A DNA stretch of 38,478 nucleotides from an uncultured Chlamydiae bacterium (GTDB lineage Bacteria > Chlamydiota > Chlamydiia > Chlamydiales > Rhabdochlamydiaceae): NCBI GenBank assembly GCA_945957075.1, contig CAMFJP010000001.1, positions 1 to 38,478 of the forward strand, in the 5' to 3' direction. The translations under genes were made by a program, and so were the position numbers. How positions within the stretch are numbered: position 1 is the first letter of the stretch; the number at the start of each line of letters is the position of its first letter. Under the pieces are notes generated by a model. That model ran no database searches and was not told the origin of the DNA. It saw nothing but the letters and a program-made list of their open reading frames with translations. This document shows positions 8,719 to 15,590 of this stretch, one piece after another.

Positions 8719-8773
8719 GAGACTCTGCTATATTGATAAACCTAAAGCAACTATACCCACTATTTACATTATC

Positions 8774-11170
8774 ATGAAAGTTCCACTCTCTAGATTAAAA
8801 AATTATATCAAGTGCCCAGACTCTCCAGAGCAAATCGCAGATACCCTGAACAAACTGGGGCTTGAAGTAGAAAAAGTTGATTCCCTAAAGGCTACCTTCT
8901 CTGGAGTTGTAGTCGCAAAGCTACTGGATGTCATTCCCCATCCTCACGCAGACAGATTACGTGTTGCAACCGCATTTGATGGCGAGCAAAAATGGCAAAT
9001 CGTCTGTGGAGCTAGCAACTGCAGAACAGGGATTACAGTACCCCTTGCTAAAATTGGAGCTACGCTTCCAACTCCTGATGGAAAATCTTGGAAAATAAAA
9101 AAAACAAAATTGCGGGATATCGAATCCAACGGCATGTTATGCGCTGCTGAAGAGCTTGGACTACCCGCATCTGAGGGCATCTTAGAATTACCGGAAGACA
9201 CCCCCATCGGAACAGACTTTGCAGAACTAATAGATCCCATATTTGACATTTCTCTAACCCCAAATCTTGGACACTGCATGAGCGTTCTTGGCATTGCAAG
9301 AGAGCTTGCAGCCGCTTGGAATATACCCTATAGTGCCCAGACCCCTAACATCTCTCACAAGGCACCTTCCTCTTTAGAGGTGCGTATCGAAGATACAGCA
9401 AGCTGTCCACGCTATAGCTGCATCTTAGTTGAAGGTGTTACAATTGGCCCCTCGCCCGCATGGCTTCAAGAGCGCTTAAAGGCCTCCTCTATACGCAGCA
9501 TCAATAATGCTGTCGATATCGGCAACTTTATCATGCTCGAGTACGGACAACCCCTACATTTTTTTGATTACGACACCCTATCTCCTGGCCCTATCATCAT
9601 CAAAGAAGAATCTGCATACAAAGAGCTTGTCACCTTAGATGGACAGCGGCGTCATATTCCTGAAAAAACACTACTAATATGTGATCAAAACGGCCCCCTT
9701 GCATTTGCAGGAGTGATGGGAGGAGAACATTCGTCTGTAACAGAAAAAACAACACGCATTTTAATCGAATCTGCCTACTTTTCCAAAGAATGTATACAAA
9801 AGTCTGCAAAGCTATTAAAGCTACGCACAGAGTCCTCGATGCGTTTTGAAAGAGGCATAGATCCAGCAGCTGTATTAGACAACCTACTGCGAGCAGCTAA
9901 CCTATTAACATCTATAGCTGGGGGGCACATCCAAGGCGCACCCATGGATAAAAACAATACGATCCCTCCAAACCCCATCGCCTTTAACCCAAATGCTGTG
10001 AGTGCATTTTTGGGAATATGTATTAGTCACAGTGAAATTATCGATATCTTTCAGAAATTAGAAATAAAAGTTAAAGAACTTTCAGATACGCTATGGCATA
10101 TATTTCCACCAACCTATAGACAGGATCTTTGTATCGCAGCAGATCTTATGGAAGAGATAGCCCGCCTTTATGGGTATCACAACTTTCCTAGAGTAAAGCC
10201 CTCCTGCACGCTATCTGAAATGCAAAGCTCTCCTATGTTTATATACGCACAAAAGGCGCGCTCGGCTCTTCGTGCATCGGGTCTACAAGAATTTCTTACC
10301 TGCAACCTAATTTCCCCAAGCCAAGCAGAAGGAGCTAGCTTTCCCATCCGCGCAAAGGAAAGTATAATTCATGTCTTACACCCACGCTCTATAGAGCAAT
10401 CTGCACTACGGCCCTCTTTGCTCCCAGGTCTTTTACAGGCAGTTGGGTATAATCTGGCAAGAGAAACTCACGACATTCAAGGTTTTGAAGTGGGTAAAAT
10501 ACATTGGAAACAAGATCATCGTCCAGAAGAGCAGCTAGCTGCCGCAATTATTCTTACCGGAAAAAGCACCCCAACACATTTTTCTAAAAAAATGGAAGAG
10601 GTAAACTTTTTCGAACTCAAAGGTCTAATAGAAAACTTTATCGACTCCCTACAATGCCAAGCCCCCCGTTTTGTCCCCTCTCACCTTACACAATTTCATC
10701 CTAAAAGACAGGCTTCGATTTACATTGGCGATGTCCTTGTAGGTGTTCTAGGGGAATTACACCCTGATTACCTAGATAACTATTCTATAAAACAACGGGT
10801 TTTGTTTGCAGAATGCAGCCTAAACGATCTGCACGCACAAAAAAAGCTAGAAGCAGCGGCCCTTCCTCCCCCACTCTATCCCTCTTCAACAAGAGATTGG
10901 ACTCTCTGCTTACCAGAAGAGCTGCCCATAGACAGAGTTTTAGAAGCAATTGACGCAATACGCCCCCCTCTTTTAGAAACAGTGTTTGTTTTAGATCTTT
11001 ACAAAAGTTCTGAAATCGGAAAAGATAAGAAAAACGCTACGCTCCGCTTTATCTACAGGGACAAGGACAAAACGCTTTCCTTAGAGGCTGTAGAAGAGGC
11101 GCATGCCCAATTAACCAAACAGGTCGCAGAACACCTGCGCAAAAAGCATGAGGTCATGAATGAAATATAA
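8774..11170 (+). CDS. pheT: Phenylalanyl-tRNA synthetase beta subunit
   Basis: This is the beta chain of the (alpha-beta)2 enzyme that charges tRNA-Phe. I start it at the ATG at 8774 (MKVPLSRLKNYI, 798 aa); an earlier in-frame ATG at 8717 would add 19 residues unlike the family. Domains: N-terminal B1 plus EMAP-type tRNA-binding domain (about 40-150, PHPHADRLRV), B3/B4 editing region (about 210-380), B5, the catalytic-like core, and a ferredoxin-fold anticodon-binding domain at the end (YPSSTRDWTLCLP). pheS is not adjacent, as I recall for Chlamydia. The lipoprotein gene downstream overlaps it by 11 bases. Confidence 0.97.
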   Translation: MKVPLSRLKNYIKCPDSPEQIADTLNKLGLEVEKVDSLKATFSGVVVAKLLDVIPHPHADRLRVATAFDGEQKWQIVCGASNCRTGITVPLAKIGATLPTPDGKSWKIKKTKLRDIESNGMLCAAEELGLPASEGILELPEDTPIGTDFAELIDPIFDISLTPNLGHCMSVLGIARELAAAWNIPYSAQTPNISHKAPSSLEVRIEDTASCPRYSCILVEGVTIGPSPAWLQERLKASSIRSINNAVDIGNFIMLEYGQPLHFFDYDTLSPGPIIIKEESAYKELVTLDGQRRHIPEKTLLICDQNGPLAFAGVMGGEHSSVTEKTTRILIESAYFSKECIQKSAKLLKLRTESSMRFERGIDPAAVLDNLLRAANLLTSIAGGHIQGAPMDKNNTIPPNPIAFNPNAVSAFLGICISHSEIIDIFQKLEIKVKELSDTLWHIFPPTYRQDLCIAADLMEEIARLYGYHNFPRVKPSCTLSEMQSSPMFIYAQKARSALRASGLQEFLTCNLISPSQAEGASFPIRAKESIIHVLHPRSIEQSALRPSLLPGLLQAVGYNLARETHDIQGFEVGKIHWKQDHRPEEQLAAAIILTGKSTPTHFSKKMEEVNFFELKGLIENFIDSLQCQAPRFVPSHLTQFHPKRQASIYIGDVLVGVLGELHPDYLDNYSIKQRVLFAECSLNDLHAQKKLEAAALPPPLYPSSTRDWTLCLPEELPIDRVLEAIDAIRPPLLETVFVLDLYKSSEIGKDKKNATLRFIYRDKDKTLSLEAVEEAHAQLTKQVAEHLRKKHEVMNEI

Positions 11171-12161
11171 GACATACTTTGCGTGTACAACTCTTGCCCT
11201 ACTTTGTTGCGCATGCCAAAAACACAAGAAAGAGGATGACGTTATTTCACAACGCTATATCCATAAATACGGGTATGCAGTATCTAAAGAAGAATGGGAT
11301 GAAAATCATTACCCAGGACAAATTGTCACCTCATTAAAAAATGGCGTGACCATGACAGCTTCGTACGAAAACGGCTATCTACACGGCCCTTGCACCTACA
11401 GCTATCCAGATAGTCAAACGATTGAAAATTACTCCCTTTACAACCAAGGCGCGCTTGTCAAAGAAGCTCACTATGATGTTCACGGACTTCCTGTTAGAGA
11501 ACGCGTACAACTCTCTCCCTCTCGCTACACAATCACACTGTGGTATGCAGAAGGCAGTCCACTGAGTATCGAAGAATATGCTCATGAAGAACTTCTTGAA
11601 GGACAGTATTTTACAACAACTAACGAAATTGAAGGGCGTGTCGAAAAAGGAACGGGACTGCGCGTACGCAGAACAGCTCAAGGTGTTCTTGTATCCAAAG
11701 ACAGCTTTGAACAAGGCTATATGACACGAAAAGAGTCTTTCTATACAAACGGCAACCCAGAAAGCATCGTGCACTACAGCCGCACTCTTTTACACGGAGA
11801 ACGTAAAACCTTTGCTCCAACAGGAGAGCCCATCGCCATCGAGGAATACATTAATGGCAAATTACACGGGAAAGCCACCTATTTCAAAAACGGCATTCGC
11901 TGTGTTGAAATTTCCTATCTAGATGGGATGAAAAACGGCCCTGAAATTCATTTTATTGATGGGGAGATCGTCTCTCAAGAATTAAATTGGGAAGATGACC
12001 AAAAGCACGGCCCCGCTGTGTACTACATCGATGGTTCCCGGCATACCCAATGGTACTATGCAGGTCAACAGGTCTCTAAATCGCGCTTTGAAGAATTAAC
12101 ACATCTAGACGACATGATTTCCCAAATTTCTCCTGATGTGACTTTATACAACGCAAGGTAA
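11160..12161 (+). CDS. Lipoprotein with YwqK/MORN-like repeats
   Basis: The 333-aa protein begins with a lipoprotein-type signal (MKYKTYFACTTLALLCCAC), with a plausible lipobox ending at cysteine 19. The body consists of repeats of about 22-25 residues with the pattern YxNGxxHGxxxxYxxxG, for example ENGYLHGPCTYSYPD, NGKLHGKATYFKNG and DGMKNGPEIHFIDG, which is the MORN_2/YwqK type. These beta-hairpin repeats usually mediate contact with other molecules; no enzyme motif is seen. It overlaps pheT by 11 bases. A similar gene follows pheT in Chlamydia (CT476, from memory). A strong terminator follows. Confidence 0.85.
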   Translation: MKYKTYFACTTLALLCCACQKHKKEDDVISQRYIHKYGYAVSKEEWDENHYPGQIVTSLKNGVTMTASYENGYLHGPCTYSYPDSQTIENYSLYNQGALVKEAHYDVHGLPVRERVQLSPSRYTITLWYAEGSPLSIEEYAHEELLEGQYFTTTNEIEGRVEKGTGLRVRRTAQGVLVSKDSFEQGYMTRKESFYTNGNPESIVHYSRTLLHGERKTFAPTGEPIAIEEYINGKLHGKATYFKNGIRCVEISYLDGMKNGPEIHFIDGEIVSQELNWEDDQKHGPAVYYIDGSRHTQWYYAGQQVSKSRFEELTHLDDMISQISPDVTLYNAR

Positions 12162-12170
12162 TCTAATTCC

Positions 12171-12199
12171 TAGCGCCCACATCTGTGGGCGCTATTTTT
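12171..12199 (+). terminator. Rho-independent terminator after pheT-lipoprotein
   Basis: The arms TAGCGCCCACA (12171-12181) and TGTGGGCGCTA (12184-12194) are perfect inverted repeats and are followed by TTTTT. This separates the pheT unit from the ferredoxin unit. Confidence 0.85.
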
Positions 12200-12202
12200 G
12201 TC

Positions 12203-12231
12203 TTGTTAGCACATAGGCAATCTGCTACACT
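12203..12231 (+). promoter_or_regulatory. Predicted promoter for ferredoxin and A-type carrier
   Basis: TTGTTA (12203-12208) and TACACT (12226-12231) are spaced 17 bases apart, immediately after the terminator and 25 bases before the ferredoxin ATG. Confidence 0.5.
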
Positions 12232-12256
12232 TTCCAGAAAAATAACTGAAGGCAAT

Positions 12257-12520
12257 ATGGCAAAAATTATTTTTGAGCCCTATGGCGATGAAAGGGAAGT
12301 TGCAGACGGCTCCTCTCTTGTTGAACCCTGTGAAGAATGCGGCGTCCCCTTTGCTTGTACAGAGGGCGTATGTGGAACCTGCGTTATCGAAGTCTTAGAA
12401 GGGATGGAAAATCTATCAGAATTTACACAGGAAGAACGCGATTTTTTAGGCGATCCCGGAAAAGAACGTCTAGCTTGTCAGTGTAAAATTCAGCAAGGTC
12501 TTATAAAAATAAAATTTTAA
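12257..12520 (+). CDS. Plant-type [2Fe-2S] ferredoxin
   Basis: This is an 87-aa soluble electron carrier. Cysteines 34, 39, 42 and 74 form C-x4-C-x2-C ... C (CTEGVCGTC and RLACQC), the plant/bacterial [2Fe-2S] pattern rather than the adrenodoxin C-x5-C form. Extra cysteines at 25, 28 and 76 are unusual. An in-frame upstream ATG (12185) lies inside the terminator hairpin, so the ATG at 12257 is preferred. The Fe-S carrier fusion gene follows 10 bases later, so the two are probably co-expressed. The electron partner is not identifiable here. Confidence 0.92.
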   Translation: MAKIIFEPYGDEREVADGSSLVEPCEECGVPFACTEGVCGTCVIEVLEGMENLSEFTQEERDFLGDPGKERLACQCKIQQGLIKIKF

Positions 12521-12530
12521 TAGGGATACT

Positions 12531-13094
12531 ATGATAACAAACCAAATCTCCCGCGAAATGACAATTGAAGACATTCTTCGTCAATTTCCAGGCAAAGGAC
12601 AACTTTTAGCACAAGAAATTACAAGCAGTGGAGTGCACTGCATGGGATGCCAAGCAGAAACGTGGAAAACATTAGAAGCTGGCATGCTAGAAATTGGCTC
12701 TACAGATGAAGAAATTGACACTCTTGTATCCAGACTCAATGCTATTTTAACACAGACCATCGACACAACGACCATTTCACTAACCCCAAGAGCTGCGGAA
12801 AAATATCTACACATTCTTAAAGAAGAGGGCAAAGAGGGCTGGGGACTCCGTTTTGGTGATAGAGCAGCTGGCTGCAGCGGATTCGAATACACACTAGACT
12901 ACTCTGAAAAAGCAGATCCTGAAGACACAGTGTTCACCTCAGAGGGCGTACAAATCCATGTCCATAGCGCCTTTGTAGAACGTTTAATGGGCTCTGTTAT
13001 TGACTATGTGGATGGGTTAAACGGTTCAGGATTTAAAATCACAAACCCCAATGTTAAAGGATGCTGCGGCTGCGGCAAATCCCAAAGCTACTAA
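12531..13094 (+). CDS. DUF1858 and A-type Fe-S carrier (IscA/SufA/ErpA-like) fusion
   Basis: The 187-aa protein has two parts. Residues 10-72 match the small DUF1858 domain (MTIEDILRQFP, then HCMGC with cysteines 37 and 40, and SRLNAIL at the end). Residues 82-187 are a HesB/IscA A-type carrier with the three conserved cysteines 115 (AGCSGFEY), 179 and 181 (CCGCGKS), which hold or transfer Fe-S clusters or iron. No other isc or suf gene is in the window. It sits 10 bases after a ferredoxin, which suggests a joint role in cluster maturation. The DUF1858 CxxC could act as a redox or second metal site; that is inference. Confidence 0.85.
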   Translation: MITNQISREMTIEDILRQFPGKGQLLAQEITSSGVHCMGCQAETWKTLEAGMLEIGSTDEEIDTLVSRLNAILTQTIDTTTISLTPRAAEKYLHILKEEGKEGWGLRFGDRAAGCSGFEYTLDYSEKADPEDTVFTSEGVQIHVHSAFVERLMGSVIDYVDGLNGSGFKITNPNVKGCCGCGKSQSY

Positions 13095-13117
13095 CACACG
13101 CAGGTACAACATAAAAA

Positions 13118-14458
13118 TCAGGGGGAGGAGGCGCAAAACAGCTGCTTTATTTTCCAATCGAGATAAATGTCGTTATCACGAAAGCAGCGTTGGATAATTT
13201 CATCCTGTTGAATTTCAGGAATGCGCATCATTTGTTCTACCCCCTTCTCATCTAAGGTGTTCAAACGGCCTATATAGCGCCCATTAAAACAAACCCATCC
13301 TAGAGAAGGAATGTGCCGCACATACCTTTTGACATATTCTCTTAAAAAACCGAGTACTTCCAAAGAGTAGCTGGGCAGTACAGGCTGCACGCCCTGAATC
13401 CCATCTGCATATTGTAGTTCTTTGATGATTCCAGAAATTTGCAAACCAAGAGTATCATTATTTTGTATTTTACCAGTTTCTTGCAAAATATCCATTAATC
13501 TTACCATCTCAGCCCTATCTTCAGCCTCTAGTATAGGACTGTAAATGCAAGAGTAATATTGCGTTTTCGTGACACTTGGACGCTCTGTCCACATAACAAC
13601 TGGAGATGTAAAACCCAAAACGTCAATTAAGGTATAATCTGAAATATTAGAGACATCGATAAGACTTACTCTACGCCTTAAAAGATCTCGCACGTCACCA
13701 ATATCACCAACTGTCGCAATAATGTTTCCAGCTCTTGCATATTTTTGTAACGTAAAAAATGGGCGCTTGTCTCTGTAATACATAACGCCTCTAAATGCAT
13801 CCGCAGATTGAGGTCTCTCATGCCAAGATTTCCACTGACTATCTAACGAAAAATAAACCTTTGCAAAATCTTCTAAGTGGCGATCGTAATAAGATTTTAC
13901 ACTACCTGGCATGGGACTACTCTCCATTTTTCGTTGAATCAAAGCCAGCCTCTTAGTAAAACCCTGATTAATAGACGTTGCGGACTGTTTGCAAACAGGA
14001 CTGAATATCGGACTCTCTTTAACCTCTTCTAAACGGGAATCATGCACATAAAGTCCTTCCGATAGAGCACGAAATTCCACATCATCTTCTGAAATGCGCA
14101 AGAGCAAAACAACAAAGTCAACATAGGCTTTAACACGTGGATTAATATCCCGAACAACCAAACCTTCACATCTACAAGATGCCGCTAAAATCAAATCAAA
14201 AAAACTTCTTTCTGTTCCCGTAGATACAATTACCCCTCGTTTAGATAAAGTGGCAACGTGTGCTAAGGCATCTAGGGGATTTCCTTCGTTTGGAACTAAA
14301 TAATCTGGAAAATTTACTTTTCTATAGATATCAATGGGGATCAAACAAAAATCACAAAACTCTTCCTCTAAACTCCTCGTATGCAGTGGGGGACCTGAGC
14401 GTACGTGGTAACCGCGCCATACCTTTTGAATAGAACAAGCTGCTAAATCTGGAGTCAT
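13118..14458 (-). CDS. Unknown protein with N-terminal IQ motif; family A paralogue 1
   Basis: I do not recognise the family. The 446-aa protein begins with an almost perfect calmodulin-binding IQ motif at residues 10-20 (IQKVWRGYHVR, with AA at 6-7), rare in bacteria. The body shares three blocks with the protein at 32166-33887: GVIVSTGTER (75-84) with VRDINPR (102-108), GNIIATVGDI (244-253) with DVSNI (268-272), and LGWVCF near 390. The spacing of glycine-rich, acidic and DxSN blocks resembles a Rossmann-type methyltransferase, but the usual GxGxG is missing, so this is a guess. No signal peptide or membrane segment is seen. The upstream 88 bases are extremely AT-rich, with TATAAT at 14489-14494. 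A host-directed effector is a reasonable inference. Confidence 0.75.
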   Translation of the reverse strand: MTPDLAACSIQKVWRGYHVRSGPPLHTRSLEEEFCDFCLIPIDIYRKVNFPDYLVPNEGNPLDALAHVATLSKRGVIVSTGTERSFFDLILAASCRCEGLVVRDINPRVKAYVDFVVLLLRISEDDVEFRALSEGLYVHDSRLEEVKESPIFSPVCKQSATSINQGFTKRLALIQRKMESSPMPGSVKSYYDRHLEDFAKVYFSLDSQWKSWHERPQSADAFRGVMYYRDKRPFFTLQKYARAGNIIATVGDIGDVRDLLRRRVSLIDVSNISDYTLIDVLGFTSPVVMWTERPSVTKTQYYSCIYSPILEAEDRAEMVRLMDILQETGKIQNNDTLGLQISGIIKELQYADGIQGVQPVLPSYSLEVLGFLREYVKRYVRHIPSLGWVCFNGRYIGRLNTLDEKGVEQMMRIPEIQQDEIIQRCFRDNDIYLDWKIKQLFCASSP

Positions 14459-14546
14459 AAAAAACCGTACTTTTAATAAAAAAACTAAATTATAAAATAT
14501 AATAGAATTAAATATAATATAATTAAATTTTTAAATTTTCAGTTTA

Positions 14547-15590
14547 TTACATCTCAAGCAAAAGTCTAGCCGGGTCTTCTAAATTTTTCTTTATGTTCAC
14601 GAGAAAAAGAACAGCTTCTTTGCCATCAAGAATGCGGTGATCATAGCTTAAAGCAACATACATCATAGGACGAATGACAATCGCATCATCGACAACAACA
14701 GGGCGTTTTACAATTGTATGCATCCCTAAAATAGCACTTTGTGGAGGATTTAAAATCGGGGTAGAAAGTAGTGAGCCAAACACGCCCCCATTGGTAATGG
14801 TAAAGCTACCACCGCGCAAATCGTCTACAGATAGACGCCCAGATTTTGCTTTATCTGCAAAGGATACAATTGCCTTTTCTACGTCGCCAAATGAAAGTGT
14901 ATCGCATCCTCTGATAACAGGAACAACAAGGCCTCTATCTGTTGAAACTGCCACCCCAATATCATAGGTATTTAGGCTCACAATATCCTCACCATCTATG
15001 TAGGAATTGACCTCTGGAACCTCCTGTAAAGCGGAAACAGATGCCTTAACAAAAAAAGACATAAAACCAAGGCGTGCTCCATATTTTTCTTCGAAGTTCT
15101 TTTTCTCGCGCGCACGAATATCCATAACAGCGCTCATATCAATTTCATTAAAGGTCGTGAGCATGGCTGTTTGATTTTTAGCTTCAACAAGGCGCCTTGC
15201 TAAAACTTTACGCAAAGAGCTCATGGGTTTACGCGTTGCAGGATGGGCATGTGCTATTTCACGAGTTTCTTGCACTGGGGCTTGCGGGGGTGTCTCCACA
15301 GGGGTCTCTTTTACAGGTATTTTAGACTCCGCTGCGGGCTGCTCTTCTTTGTGCAAAGCAGGCTCAACAAGGCCTATCACTTGACCAACTATTACCCTAT
15401 CTCCTACAGAAACGCGCCATGTGATCACGCCCTCACCTGGAGCATACAGCACTTGATTCACCTTATCTGTTTCGATTTCTATGATCTCCTCATCAGCCCG
15501 AACAAGACTACCAGCTGGCTTTAAAATAGCGCTAATCGACGCCTCAGATACAGATTCGCCCATCGCGGGGATTTTAATCTCTATGCTCAT
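14547..15590 (-). CDS. sucB: 2-Oxoglutarate dehydrogenase E2, dihydrolipoamide succinyltransferase
   Basis: E2 transfers the succinyl group from E1 to CoA. The 347-aa protein has an N-terminal lipoyl domain (1-77) with lipoyl-lysine 43 in ETDKVNQ, a proline/glutamate-rich linker (about 80-120), and the acyltransferase core with HRILDG (histidine 318, aspartate 322). The usual peripheral subunit-binding domain between linker and core is not recognisable, and the protein is shorter than the roughly 400 aa common in bacteria; mammalian E2o also lacks a canonical one. The start ATG overlaps the sucA stop (ATGA). E3 (lpd) is not in the window. Confidence 0.95.
   Translation of the reverse strand: MSIEIKIPAMGESVSEASISAILKPAGSLVRADEEIIEIETDKVNQVLYAPGEGVITWRVSVGDRVIVGQVIGLVEPALHKEEQPAAESKIPVKETPVETPPQAPVQETREIAHAHPATRKPMSSLRKVLARRLVEAKNQTAMLTTFNEIDMSAVMDIRAREKKNFEEKYGARLGFMSFFVKASVSALQEVPEVNSYIDGEDIVSLNTYDIGVAVSTDRGLVVPVIRGCDTLSFGDVEKAIVSFADKAKSGRLSVDDLRGGSFTITNGGVFGSLLSTPILNPPQSAILGMHTIVKRPVVVDDAIVIRPMMYVALSYDHRILDGKEAVLFLVNIKKNLEDPARLLLEM

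Noticed and set aside
8719..8773. Divergent promoters between the LysM gene and pheT
   Set aside because: TTGATA (8733-8738) is present but no -10 box lies at a fitting distance on either strand, so I did not annotate a promoter.
11379..11774. 131-codon minus-strand frame in the repeat lipoprotein gene
   Set aside because: Antisense shadow; the repeated structure of the real gene keeps the opposite frame free of stops.
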